Positions 33,679 to 42,004 of a DNA stretch of 64,000 nt are shown in pieces. The notes beneath the pieces were generated by a model, which was not told the origin of the DNA, did not search any database, and saw only the letters and a list, made by a program, of their open reading frames with translations. Each line of letters begins with the position of its first letter. Position 1 is the stretch's first letter. The DNA lies in contig CAZASN010000003.1 of the NCBI GenBank assembly GCA_964487915.1, forward strand, positions 1 to 64,000. The letters run 5' to 3'. The stretch is from Proruminimicrobium sp964487915. Lineage in GTDB: Bacteria; Elusimicrobiota; Endomicrobiia; Endomicrobiales; Endomicrobiaceae. A program made the position numbers and the translations under genes.

Positions 33679-35088
33679 TTATCTTAAACTCATAAGAGTT
33701 AATCTTTCAAGTTCCGTCACAGAAGCGTGATTCGTATAAGCGGCTCTGGTAAAAGAAGAAATTGATTCGGCATACTGCCATGATTCTTCCATAAGCGATA
33801 CAGTAGGCACTTCGTATAAATCATTTCTTTTCTGCATGAGCGCAAGTTTTCTTTCTTTTAAAGTAATTTCCTGCCTTAAAGTTTTTGCGTTGTTTAAAGA
33901 AATCAGATATTCGTTATAAGTTTTTTCAACGCTTAATCTGCTGTTTTTGAGTATATCAATAAGTTCCGATATCGTTTGTTTTTTACCGATGCTGCTTTCT
34001 TTTGCGTCAACAAAATACTGCAAATCATCCAAAATTGACAACTGAATGTCCAAAGTCGTTGTCTCTACTCTTTTACTTGCGTCAACGATTGTTGTAGGTT
34101 CGGTTTTATCGGTGCTGTATGTGGCGTTCAGAGAATTACCCCATAACCCCCACGACATTTTTGCCGAAATATTCCATGAAGCGGTAAGTTCCAGAGGAAT
34201 TGTTGTAAAAGCCTCTCCGCTTCTTCCGTAAAATCCGTCAAGATATAATTTAGGAAGAACTTTTGCTCTGTTAATTTTAATTTTTGTATCTGCCATCTCA
34301 ATTTGTATTTTTGCTATTTTTACGTCAAGATTATTTGTCTGCACAAAACTGACGCAGTCCTGAAGAGTAAAAGAAATTTCCGGAACATCGGTAGGTAATT
34401 CGGCTGAAACCGTCGCAGGTATGTCCTCAAGTCCGTAAACTCCTACGATTTCAACAAGTTTTTTTGTCGCAAAATCTAAATTTACTCTTGACGCATTTAA
34501 AAGGTTTGTTACTTTATCCCTGAATGTTTTTGACTCCATTAAGTCAAGTTCCGAAATAGCTCTGGCCTTATATTCAACCTGTGTTTTTAAATAAAGTTTT
34601 TCAACTTTTTCATAAGCTCTGCTCAAAGCCAAATATTCCATTTTAAGCGTAAGATATTCGTAATAAGCCAATTTAACTTTGGTATACAATTCTTCTTTTG
34701 TTTTCGTAAAATTATACTTAGCGGCATCCATCATCAATCTGTTGTATTTATACCCGCCTCTGGTTCCGCCTCCTTCGTATATCGCCTGAATGGCTCTGAC
34801 GCCTAATTCTTCTGAATTATATTCTTCATCAATATAACCTGTCCCTTGTCCAAGTTTTGTTTTTCCTTTTGAAAATCTTCTCTGAAGCATAATTTGGGGA
34901 AAAAACGAACGTATGGAACTGGTAACTCTTGACTGGGAAAGTTCTATCTGCTCCTGAGCCACCGTAATTTTTAAATCTCTGGCCGCGGCGATTTTTAAAC
35001 AGGCGTCTAAAAATTCATCGGCATAAACGGATGATGATAAAGAAACAAAAAAACATGTCGTAACGGCGAATAAAAATTTTGTATTCAC
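33679..35088 (-). CDS. TolC-family outer membrane channel
   Basis: A 469-residue protein with a signal peptide (residues 1-23, cut after SSVYA) and the two repeated long helical hairpins of TolC proteins, for example LKIAAARDLKITVAQEQIELSQSRV and LYEVPTVSLMEESWQYAES. I start it at the GTG at 35088, which has a CGAGGTGATT site; the frame is open two codons further to a GTG at 35094, but that codon is part of the ribosome binding site. First gene of the efflux operon, with a good promoter 38 bases upstream. Confidence 0.9.
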   Translation of the reverse strand: MNTKFLFAVTTCFFVSLSSSVYADEFLDACLKIAAARDLKITVAQEQIELSQSRVTSSIRSFFPQIMLQRRFSKGKTKLGQGTGYIDEEYNSEELGVRAIQAIYEGGGTRGGYKYNRLMMDAAKYNFTKTKEELYTKVKLAYYEYLTLKMEYLALSRAYEKVEKLYLKTQVEYKARAISELDLMESKTFRDKVTNLLNASRVNLDFATKKLVEIVGVYGLEDIPATVSAELPTDVPEISFTLQDCVSFVQTNNLDVKIAKIQIEMADTKIKINRAKVLPKLYLDGFYGRSGEAFTTIPLELTASWNISAKMSWGLWGNSLNATYSTDKTEPTTIVDASKRVETTTLDIQLSILDDLQYFVDAKESSIGKKQTISELIDILKNSRLSVEKTYNEYLISLNNAKTLRQEITLKERKLALMQKRNDLYEVPTVSLMEESWQYAESISSFTRAAYTNHASVTELERLTLMSLR

Positions 35089-35125
35089 AATCACCTCGTG
35101 TCAGCTAAATATAAATACAGTTAGA

Positions 35126-35154
35126 AGTATATAAGAAAAAACATTTTTTGTCAA
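35126..35154 (-). promoter_or_regulatory. Promoter of the TolC-adaptor-RND-RND operon
   Basis: On the minus strand: perfect TTGACA (35154-35149), 17-base spacer, TATACT (35131-35126). The transcript would start near 35119 and have a 30-base leader. No operator repeat is obvious, and no regulator gene adjoins the operon. Confidence 0.8.
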
Positions 35155-35221
35155 TGAAATATATGTCTGAAAATTATTAATATTACAGTATGTTTTGCCG
35201 ACAATTTTCAAAAAAAACATA

Positions 35222-35566
35222 TTATTTTTTTTTGGATTTTTTTATAATTAAATTTTTTAGCAGTTTTTTGAATATTTGCTTTCTGAAAAAATAAATAAAC
35301 GCTAAAATCGTTAAAATCAACGCAATAATCAGATACGTATACTTTACCACATATTTTTCAATTATAAATTTAGAATATGTCTCGCCGCATAAAAAAACTC
35401 CGGCAAAAAGCATAATCCATGAAATCAGATAAGTAAGAAAGGCGGCATAATAATATATTTTATTTTTATACTTTCTTCCTATATAAACAAAATATATAAA
35501 ACCGCCGAGTCCGAAAGGAACGTTAATGAAAAGAAGTATGATCCCTATAATAACATCTGCTGTCAT
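35222..35566 (-). CDS. Small membrane protein of unknown function
   Basis: A 114-residue protein with three hydrophobic segments (about residues 4-26, 40-60, 75-93) and a very basic tail (KKLLKNLIIKKSKKK). I do not recognise a family. It overlaps the CpXC gene by four bases (ATGA) and so is made together with it. The basic tail is expected on the cytoplasmic side by the positive-inside rule. Confidence 0.65.
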   Translation of the reverse strand: MTADVIIGIILLFINVPFGLGGFIYFVYIGRKYKNKIYYYAAFLTYLISWIMLFAGVFLCGETYSKFIIEKYVVKYTYLIIALILTILAFIYFFRKQIFKKLLKNLIIKKSKKK

Positions 35567-36222
35567 TTTTTTGATTTATGCGTTAAAATTTCATCTAAAC
35601 ATGAAGGATTCTGCTTAATTCTTACCAATAGTTTTTCATACTCTATCAAATTTTCATTGTATGAAAGAAGTTTTTCCAGACCTGCAATAATATCCTTAAT
35701 ATTGTTTCCCGACGATTTTTTAATTTGAGGTATTAAATTCGGTATGCATAAATTTCTGGCTGCAGAATGCTTGATTTCTATTAGTTCCAATCCTATTCGT
35801 TTTGATATAAAATCGGCTATTTGAATCTCATCGTTCAGAAAATCTTCATTTTTTAAAGTTGAAATGAGATCTTCTATGCCGAAAAATAATACAGGTTCAA
35901 AATTTATATCTTTTGCCTCTTTCATTGACTTAACAATTTCTTTAAACTCGTCCAGCATTTTTTTTCTGTAATATTTTGCCTGTTTTTCATAATCTTTAGG
36001 ATACACATACGCTATCAATTCGCTTGATATATCCTGATAAATAAAGAAAATTTCATTATAGAACAAATGTTTGCATTTGGGGCATTCGACAACGTTGAAC
36101 ATTCCGGAAGTTATGATGTCTTTTAATTCCGGATTTTCAGAAATACTTACGGCTGTCCATAGATCTGCTTCAAAAACTTCACCGCAATGGCAGGTAATTT
36201 CGGAACTTGATAATATTGACAT
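35563..36222 (-). CDS. CpXC zinc-ribbon domain protein
   Basis: A 219-residue protein. The N-terminal half matches the CpXC domain: TCHCGEVFEADLWTAVS at about 10-26 and VECPKCKHLFYNEIFF at about 45-60, a CxC plus CxxC pair likely to bind zinc, followed by AYVYPKDYE. The C-terminal 110 residues are helical and not recognised. I start it at the ATG at 36222; an upstream TTG (36258) lies inside the promoter. The role of CpXC proteins is unknown. It is co-transcribed with the small membrane protein, so the pair may act together. Confidence 0.75.
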   Translation of the reverse strand: MSILSSSEITCHCGEVFEADLWTAVSISENPELKDIITSGMFNVVECPKCKHLFYNEIFFIYQDISSELIAYVYPKDYEKQAKYYRKKMLDEFKEIVKSMKEAKDINFEPVLFFGIEDLISTLKNEDFLNDEIQIADFISKRIGLELIEIKHSAARNLCIPNLIPQIKKSSGNNIKDIIAGLEKLLSYNENLIEYEKLLVRIKQNPSCLDEILTHKSKK

Positions 36223-36229
36223 GTTTGGA

Positions 36230-36258
36230 ATAATACCACATTGCCATTTTTTTTGCAA
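36230..36258 (-). promoter_or_regulatory. Promoter of the CpXC gene, leaderless type
   Basis: Minus strand TTGCAA (36258-36253), 17-base spacer, TATTAT (36235-36230), then seven bases to the ATG. The expected transcription start is at the A of the ATG, and there is no ribosome binding site. Confidence 0.55.
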
Positions 36259-36273
36259 ATTCTTACTCTGTGT

Positions 36274-36302
36274 TTGATTTATGAAGTCAAATCTTGTATC
36301 AT
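36274..36302 (+). promoter_or_regulatory. Promoter of the tpiA operon
   Basis: TTGATT (36274-36279), 17-base spacer, TATCAT (36297-36302). Back to back with the minus-strand promoter at 36230-36258; the two -35 boxes are 15 bases apart, so one bound protein could affect both. Confidence 0.65.
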
Positions 36303-36345
36303 ATCAGCGAATATGAGTAATTTAAAATAAAAAGGAGATGTTCTT

Positions 36346-37101
36346 ATGAGAAAACCGTTGATGGCCGGTAATTGGAAAATGCACAAAACTATACCTGAAG
36401 CGATAGCCATGGTAAAAGAATTAAAGCCTCTTGTTGCTGACGTAAAAGATGTTGATATTTTGATATGTCCTGTTTTTACCGCAGTTTATCCTTTGGCAAA
36501 CGAATTAAAAGGTTCAAACATAAAAGTAGGAGCACAGAATGTTTACTGGGAACCGAAAGGAGCTTTTACGGGTGAAATAGCCGTAAATATGCTTACAGAC
36601 GCCGGATGTTCTTTTGTTATTATAGGCCATTCCGAAAGAAGACAATATTTCGGAGAAACCGACGAAACTGTAAATAAAAGAACAAAAGCCGCGCTTGCCG
36701 CAGGTCTTATTCCGATAGTATGCGTAGGGGAAACTCTTCAGGAAAGAGAATCTAACTATACTTTTAAAGTGATTGAAAAACAGGTTAAAGACGGAATTAA
36801 AAATTTCTCAAAAGAAGAAGCTGAAAAAATAGTTATAGCATACGAGCCGGTTTGGGCGATAGGCACGGGAAAAACCGCAACGCCTCAGCAGGCTCAGGAA
36901 GTTCACGAATTTATAAGAAAAACATATTCGCAAATGTACGGAAATGACGCCGGCGGAAAAGTAAGAATTTTGTACGGCGGTTCGGTAAAACCCGATAATG
37001 TAAGCGAATTAATGAAACAGCCGGATATTGACGGCGGACTTGTAGGCGGAGCAAGCCTTGAAGCCGCATCGTTTGCAAAACTTGTAAAATTCAACGGATA
37101 A
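36346..37101 (+). CDS. tpiA: Triosephosphate isomerase
   Basis: A 251-residue TIM-barrel enzyme joining dihydroxyacetone phosphate and glyceraldehyde 3-phosphate. The catalytic residues are visible: Lys in GNWKMHK (residue 12), His in IIGHSERR (about 94) and Glu in AYEPVWAIGTG (about 166). Loop 7 GGSVKPDN and GGLVGGASL follow. AAGGAGA site. First gene of a long run; it adjoins pduL and rpiB rather than gap and pgk, the commoner neighbours. Confidence 0.97.
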   Translation: MRKPLMAGNWKMHKTIPEAIAMVKELKPLVADVKDVDILICPVFTAVYPLANELKGSNIKVGAQNVYWEPKGAFTGEIAVNMLTDAGCSFVIIGHSERRQYFGETDETVNKRTKAALAAGLIPIVCVGETLQERESNYTFKVIEKQVKDGIKNFSKEEAEKIVIAYEPVWAIGTGKTATPQQAQEVHEFIRKTYSQMYGNDAGGKVRILYGGSVKPDNVSELMKQPDIDGGLVGGASLEAASFAKLVKFNG

Positions 37102-37117
37102 CAAAAGGATATAAAAT

Positions 37118-37702
37118 ATGCAAAACTATAAAGAAAATAACCCTGTATTGGTAAATGTGTCCGCAAGACATATTCACCTGTCAAAAGACATATTGGAAAT
37201 TCTATTCGGAAAAGGATATCAGCTGACAAAAACTAAAGATTTGCTTCAGCCCGGAGAACATGCATGCGCCGAAACGCTTACAATAGCAGGACCTAGAAAT
37301 TCAATAGAAAAAGTAAGAATTCTCGGACCTTTAAGAAATCACACTCAGGTTGAAGTTTCAATAACCGACACGATAAAACTCGGAATTCTTCCGTGCGTAA
37401 GATTATCAGGCGACATAGCAAACACGCAGCCTATAAAATTAATCGGGCCGAAGGCAAGCGTTGATTTGAAAGAAGGCTGCATAGTCGCCAAAAGGCACAT
37501 ACATTTTTCAACCGAACAGGCGTTAAATTACGGTATAAAAGATAAAGAAAATTTGTCAATAAAACTTACCGGCGAACGCGGATTAATATTTGAAAATGTT
37601 ATTGCAAGAGTAAGCAACAACATGATTTCGGAATGTCATTTGGACGCCGACGAAGCAAACGCCGCGGGAATAAAAAGCGGAGCAATGGCAGTAATACTAT
37701 AA
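37118..37702 (+). CDS. pduL: Phosphate propanoyltransferase (PduL-type phosphotransacylase)
   Basis: A 194-residue enzyme exchanging acyl-CoA and acyl phosphate. The two beta-barrel halves each carry the zinc-binding signature: VSARHIHLSKD (residues 14-24) and AKRHIHFSTEQ (about 126-136), followed by CHLDADEANAAG. The family works in propanediol microcompartments and as a housekeeping phosphotransacetylase. There is no compartment-targeting extension at the N-terminus and no shell protein nearby, so a role in acetyl-CoA to acetyl phosphate conversion is more likely (inference). 16 bases after tpiA. Confidence 0.9.
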   Translation: MQNYKENNPVLVNVSARHIHLSKDILEILFGKGYQLTKTKDLLQPGEHACAETLTIAGPRNSIEKVRILGPLRNHTQVEVSITDTIKLGILPCVRLSGDIANTQPIKLIGPKASVDLKEGCIVAKRHIHFSTEQALNYGIKDKENLSIKLTGERGLIFENVIARVSNNMISECHLDADEANAAGIKSGAMAVIL

Positions 37703-37716
37703 GGATACTTAATTTT

Positions 37717-38151
37717 ATGAAAATATCTTTGGGAACCGACCACGCCGGATTTGAAGTTAAAAACAATATTATAAATTTTTTAAAATCATTAGGCCACGAA
37801 GTGATTGACTGCGGAACATTTTCAAAAGACAGCTGCGATTATCCTGATTTTGCAAAAGAAGTTGCGATGAATATAATAAACGGAAAATCCGATAAAGGAG
37901 TTTTAATATGCGGAACCGGAATCGGAATGGCGATAGCCGCGAATAAAATTAAAGGAATCAGAGCGGGAGTATGCTGGAATCTTGAAACGGCAAGACTTAT
38001 ATCTTTGCATAATAACGCAAATATAATATGTCTGGGCGCAAGATTTTTGTACATAGAAGAAATGTTTGATATGATTAAGATGTATTTGGAAACAAAATTT
38101 GAAGAAAGGCATTCAAGAAGGATATTAAAAATATCCGAAATGGAAAAATAA
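37717..38151 (+). CDS. rpiB: Ribose-5-phosphate isomerase B
   Basis: A 144-residue protein of the RpiB/LacAB family with GTDHAGFEVKN at residues 6-16, the active-site cysteine in ICGTGIGMAIAANK (about 68-81) and the ERHSRRI segment near the end. It links ribulose and ribose 5-phosphates. The frame is open further upstream into pduL, but the ATG at 37717 with an AAGGA site and a conserved first residue is the right start. The context of transketolase and deoB fits pentose phosphate metabolism. Confidence 0.93.
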   Translation: MKISLGTDHAGFEVKNNIINFLKSLGHEVIDCGTFSKDSCDYPDFAKEVAMNIINGKSDKGVLICGTGIGMAIAANKIKGIRAGVCWNLETARLISLHNNANIICLGARFLYIEEMFDMIKMYLETKFEERHSRRILKISEMEK

Positions 38152-38152
38152 C

Positions 38153-38569
38153 ATGAAAAAAATCATATATGCTTTTTTTTGCCTCTTTTTTGTATCATTA
38201 ACCTATGCTTCGTCTCAATATCTTGAAGATACCCTTCAAATGATAAATGACGGCAAAACAGACCAGGCTATAGAAACAATCAAAAAAAATCTTGAGGAAA
38301 ACAAATCCGCCGACAATTATGTTTTGATGGGAATAGCCTATCTTGAAAAAAATGACGCAAAAAATGCCGAAGAGAACTTTAAAAAAGCTCTGCTTTTAGA
38401 CAAAAAAACAGTATCGGCGCATTATATGCTTGCCATGCTGTACGAAAAAGAAAAAAAATATGACCAGTCTATAGAAAAATGGGAAAAAATATGTAAGTAC
38501 ACCAAAAACGAAAAATTAAAAAATCTGGCCGTTAAACATCTGGAACAACTCAAAGGCATAACAAAATGA
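38153..38569 (+). CDS. Exported TPR-repeat protein
   Basis: A 138-residue protein with a signal peptide (residues 1-19, ending TYASS) and about three tetratricopeptide repeats between residues 22 and 130 (AIETIKKNLEENKSADNYVLMG, KNAEENFKKALLLDKKTVSAHY). It should be a periplasmic scaffold for protein contacts. It lacks a lipobox. Overlaps the next gene, a lipoprotein, by four bases, which suggests that they work together. The exact partner is unknown. Confidence 0.75.
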   Translation: MKKIIYAFFCLFFVSLTYASSQYLEDTLQMINDGKTDQAIETIKKNLEENKSADNYVLMGIAYLEKNDAKNAEENFKKALLLDKKTVSAHYMLAMLYEKEKKYDQSIEKWEKICKYTKNEKLKNLAVKHLEQLKGITK

Positions 38570-39123
38570 AAAATCTGCTTCCGTTATTATTTTTTACACT
38601 ATTTGTCTGCGGATGCGCTTCAGGACCGGTTTATAAGCAGGATTATGATTTCTCAAAAGCAAAAACCGCCTATGTTGACAGTTCCCAGGGCGCAAACAAC
38701 GCGATAGTAACGGCGATTATAAAGCAGTTAATGATAAAAGGCTTTACTGTAAAAACAGACGAAGCGGCAAATGTTGATATAATAGTCAATTGTTCAATCA
38801 CGGAATATCAGCCGGCTAAAAAATATCTTTTGCGAAAACCGCCTGAAGACCGAAACAAAAGCGCGCGGGATATCGTTATTTACAATACCGATCCTATTGA
38901 AATAAGCGGTTCTTCCGTTTATGATTTGGGATCTGCATTCGGAATGGACGCAAATATAATAGCAAGCAATGCGACTATAGGCGTATCTTTGTACATAAAA
39001 GACGCTAAAAACGGCGAAGTCGTATGGACAAATTCCTATACATATGAAGGTTTGGATTTGTCATCGGCAATAGACGGAGTGATAAGATATATTTTAAAAT
39101 CATTTCCGCCAATCAAAAAATAG
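38566..39123 (+). CDS. Lipoprotein of unknown function
   Basis: A 185-residue protein with a lipoprotein signal (hydrophobic start and lipobox VCGC, acyl cysteine near residue 17). The rest reads as a mixed alpha/beta domain: AIVTAIIKQLMIKGFTVKTDE, then VDIIVNCSITEYQP and a C-terminal NGEVVWTNSYTYEG strand pair. This pattern recalls the CsgG/FlgO-like fold of lipoproteins in many bacteria, but the match is only by eye. It is coupled by ATGA overlap to the TPR protein upstream and lies 15 bases before the DUF4139 gene. Confidence 0.7.
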   Translation: MKNLLPLLFFTLFVCGCASGPVYKQDYDFSKAKTAYVDSSQGANNAIVTAIIKQLMIKGFTVKTDEAANVDIIVNCSITEYQPAKKYLLRKPPEDRNKSARDIVIYNTDPIEISGSSVYDLGSAFGMDANIIASNATIGVSLYIKDAKNGEVVWTNSYTYEGLDLSSAIDGVIRYILKSFPPIKK

Positions 39124-39138
39124 GAGCGGGTAATTATT

Positions 39139-40485
39139 ATGAAAAATATTATTTCGGTTATTTTTGTTTTGTTTATCGCTTCCCAATTTTTATATGCGGT
39201 TTCAGTAACAATTTATAATAATGACCTGGCGCTTGTAAGAGATACGAAAAACGTAAAACTGACAAAAGGCGTCCAAAATATTGAAATTGACGAGGTTGCG
39301 GCAAAAATTGACCCCACCAGCGTTTTGCCTAAATTTTTATCTAACGCGAATAAAATCAAAATTTTGGAACAAAACTTTGATTTTGATCTTGTAAATACGG
39401 ATAAACTTCTTAGCAAATATATCGGCGAAACTATAGAAATTGAAAGGACGGGAGAAGATAAAAGAGAGAAATTAACGGGAAAACTTCTTTCTGCATACGG
39501 CGGACTTGTAGTACAGAACGAAAGTAAAATAGTTTTAAATCCGCAGGGAGAAATTTCTTTATCAAAACTTCCTGAAGATTTAAAATTAAAACCGACTTTA
39601 ATATGGCTTGTGGAAAGCGAAACTGAAGGAAACAGCCAAATTGAAATTTCATATCAGACCGGCGGAATAAGCTGGAATGCCGATTATGTTTTAGTGACAA
39701 ACGAAAAAGACACTTACGCAGATATTACGGGCTGGGTAACCATCAATAATAACTCCGGAGCAACGTTTAAAGACGCAAGACTTAAACTTATTGCCGGAGA
39801 CATTAACAGAGTTTCTCAAAACAGATATTCACAGAAAAGAATGATGGCTCCGCTTATGGCGGAAGCTGCCGCAGTTGACTCTTCTTTTGAAGAAAAATCA
39901 TTTTTTGAATATCATATGTACGAACTTCAAAGAAAATCAACTCTTAAAGACAGAGAAATAAAACAGATTGAATTTATAAGCGCAAAAAATATACCTGTAA
40001 AAAAAGTTTTTACTTATAACGCCGATATTGACCCTGTCAAAGTAAAGGTAACTCTTGATTTAAAAAATTCAAAAGAAAATAATTTGGGAATTCCTCTGCC
40101 CAAAGGAAGAGTCAGAGTAAGCAAATATGATTCCGATTCCATAGAATTTATCGGAGAAGACAGCATTGACCATACTGCAAAAGACGCAAAACTTTCAATA
40201 AATATAGGCAATGCTTTTGATATAACCGGCAAAAAAATACAAACTAACAGTAAAACTGAAGGGAAAACTTCATATCAGAGTTTTTCAATAAATATAAAAA
40301 ACAGTAAAAATACGTCAGTTGACGTAAATGTTGAAGAAACGCTGAATGCCTGGTCAAATTGGGAAATAAAAGAAAATTCCGTTCCTTTTGTAAAAAAAGA
40401 CAACTCAACAATTGAATTTTCCGTTAATATTCCGGCAAATACGGAAAAAGAGATTAAATATACCGTAAAATATTGGTGGAAATAA
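39139..40485 (+). CDS. Exported DUF4139-family protein
   Basis: A 448-residue protein with a signal peptide (residues 1-20, ending FLYA). It starts VSVTIYNNDLALVRDTKNVKL and shows the DUF4139 hallmarks LPEDLKLKPTLIWLVES, ISYQTGGISWNADYVLV and ITGWVTINNNSGATFKDA, followed by beta-rich repeats. The family is widespread and without a firm function; all-beta secreted proteins with a conserved aromatic loop. It is the third exported protein in a row here, between rpiB and deoC. GGAGCGG site. Confidence 0.85.
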   Translation: MKNIISVIFVLFIASQFLYAVSVTIYNNDLALVRDTKNVKLTKGVQNIEIDEVAAKIDPTSVLPKFLSNANKIKILEQNFDFDLVNTDKLLSKYIGETIEIERTGEDKREKLTGKLLSAYGGLVVQNESKIVLNPQGEISLSKLPEDLKLKPTLIWLVESETEGNSQIEISYQTGGISWNADYVLVTNEKDTYADITGWVTINNNSGATFKDARLKLIAGDINRVSQNRYSQKRMMAPLMAEAAAVDSSFEEKSFFEYHMYELQRKSTLKDREIKQIEFISAKNIPVKKVFTYNADIDPVKVKVTLDLKNSKENNLGIPLPKGRVRVSKYDSDSIEFIGEDSIDHTAKDAKLSINIGNAFDITGKKIQTNSKTEGKTSYQSFSINIKNSKNTSVDVNVEETLNAWSNWEIKENSVPFVKKDNSTIEFSVNIPANTEKEIKYTVKYWWK

Positions 40486-40493
40486 AGGATTTT

Positions 40494-41141
40494 ATGGCAA
40501 AAATAAATATTGCCAGTATTATAGAACATACATTGTTATCGCCTGTTGCGACGATTGAAGATTTTAAAAGGCTGTGCGACGAAGCCGCCGCTAATAATTT
40601 TTACGCCGTATGCGTTCCTCCTTTTGTAGTAAAAAGCTGCAAAGAGGCTCTTGCCGAAACAGACGTCAAAGTATGCTCAGTCGCCGGTTTTCCTTTAGGT
40701 TACGGCTTTTATCTTTCAAAAGCCGTTGAAGTAAAACAATTAATAAACCTTGGCGCCGACGAAGTTGACTGCGTTATAAATTTATCCGCGCTAAAATCAA
40801 AGGATTATTCTTATATTGAAAATGAAATCAGGCTTTTAAGAAAAGCCTCCTCAAAAAAAATATTAAAAATAATAATAGAAACGTCATACTTGTCGGAAAA
40901 CGAAAAGATTAAAATATCAAAAATAATTTTAAAATCCGGAGCCGATTTCATAAAGACTTCAACCGGATTTGCGGAAAAAGGAGCTGACGTTGAAGATATA
41001 AAACTGATAAAATCCATAATAGGAAACAATATGCGAATTAAAGCTTCGGGCGGCATATCGGCATACGGACAGGCCGTGGCGATGATAAATGCGGGCGCAA
41101 GCAGAATAGGAACATCAAAAAGTTTAAAAATTATACAATAA
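40494..41141 (+). CDS. deoC: Deoxyribose-phosphate aldolase
   Basis: A 215-residue TIM-barrel aldolase cleaving 2-deoxyribose 5-phosphate to acetaldehyde and glyceraldehyde 3-phosphate. Signatures are EHTLLSPVATIEDFKRLC, VCVPPFVV near 42-49, the Schiff-base lysine in GADFIKTSTGF (about residue 154) and VKASGGI-like IKASGGISAYG. The frame is open from an ATG at 40473 inside the preceding gene, but the ATG at 40494 has the AAAGGA site and fits the family start. It joins deoB and the phosphorylases downstream. Confidence 0.95.
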   Translation: MAKINIASIIEHTLLSPVATIEDFKRLCDEAAANNFYAVCVPPFVVKSCKEALAETDVKVCSVAGFPLGYGFYLSKAVEVKQLINLGADEVDCVINLSALKSKDYSYIENEIRLLRKASSKKILKIIIETSYLSENEKIKISKIILKSGADFIKTSTGFAEKGADVEDIKLIKSIIGNNMRIKASGGISAYGQAVAMINAGASRIGTSKSLKIIQ

Positions 41142-41158
41142 TACTTGGGGGAAGTTTC

Positions 41159-41983
41159 ATGGAATTAGGCGATTTAAAAATCATATCCGCATCGGTAAGA
41201 AAAGACATATTAAAGATGCTTGAACTGGCCGGTTCGGGCCATCCCGGCGGCAGTTTATCATCGGTTGAATTAGTCGTAGATTTATATTTTAACCACATGA
41301 AGTTTGATCCTAAAAATACTAAGGATAAAAACAGGGATTATTTTATTTTATCAAAAGGACACGCATGCCCGGTTTTATATTCGGTGCTCGCACAGATTGA
41401 ATGCATAAACGGCGACGAACTCTGTACGCTCAGACAAGCCGGAAGCAGATTGCAGGGACATCCGGCGGCCGATAAAGGACTTCCCGGAGTTGAAGTTTCA
41501 ACAGGATCGCTGGGATACGGTCTTTCCATAGGAGTCGGCGTTGCAAAAGCGATAAAAACTTTAAAACAGGAAAACAGAGTCTACGTTCTTATGGGCGACG
41601 GCGAACAGCAGGAAGGAACTATTTGGGAAGCCGCCATGTCGGCGTCTCATTTTAAACTTGATAACTTATGCGCAATAGTTGATTGCAACGGACTTCAGAT
41701 TGACGGAAGCGTATCCGATGTTTTAAATATTGAACCTATAGCCGACAAATATAAAGCTTTCGGATGGAATGTTATATCTCTGGACGGACACGATTTGGCT
41801 CAGATTGACAAAGCCTACTCGGATGCAAAACTTAAAAAAGACAAGCCGACCGTATTAATAGCCAAAACTGTTAAAGGCAAAGGCGTATCTTTTATGGAAA
41901 ATATTGCGGACTGGCACGGTAAAGCTCCGTCAAAAGAACAAATGTTGCAGGCGATAAGCGAAATAGACGCGTCAATAAAATAA
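41159..41983 (+). CDS. tkt: Transketolase, N-terminal (thiamine-diphosphate binding) subunit
   Basis: A 274-residue protein equal to the first half of transketolase: SGHPGGSLSSVELVVDLYF, DRDYFILSKGHA-type segment (here NRDYFILSKGHACPVLYSVL) and the thiamine-diphosphate motif MGDGEQQEGTIWEA (about 140-153), with metal ligands continuing to DCNGLQIDG. The enzyme is split into two chains as in many archaea and anaerobes. The second half starts 21 bases downstream. Confidence 0.93.
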   Translation: MELGDLKIISASVRKDILKMLELAGSGHPGGSLSSVELVVDLYFNHMKFDPKNTKDKNRDYFILSKGHACPVLYSVLAQIECINGDELCTLRQAGSRLQGHPAADKGLPGVEVSTGSLGYGLSIGVGVAKAIKTLKQENRVYVLMGDGEQQEGTIWEAAMSASHFKLDNLCAIVDCNGLQIDGSVSDVLNIEPIADKYKAFGWNVISLDGHDLAQIDKAYSDAKLKKDKPTVLIAKTVKGKGVSFMENIADWHGKAPSKEQMLQAISEIDASIK

Positions 41984-42004
41984 TAAAAAATATAGAGGAC
42001 AATT

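Noticed and set aside
35533..35566. A separate promoter for the small membrane protein at 35222-35566
   Set aside because: The ATGA overlap with the CpXC gene explains its expression, and no convincing -35/-10 pair was found inside the end of that gene.
36223..36258. TTG start at 36258 for the CpXC protein
   Set aside because: It would place the likely -35 and -10 boxes inside the coding region and adds 12 residues before the conserved zinc-ribbon start; the ATG at 36222 fits better.
40473..40493. Earlier ATG for deoC at 40473
   Set aside because: It overlaps the DUF4139 gene end and the seven extra residues are not part of the family; the ATG at 40494 has the AAAGGA site.
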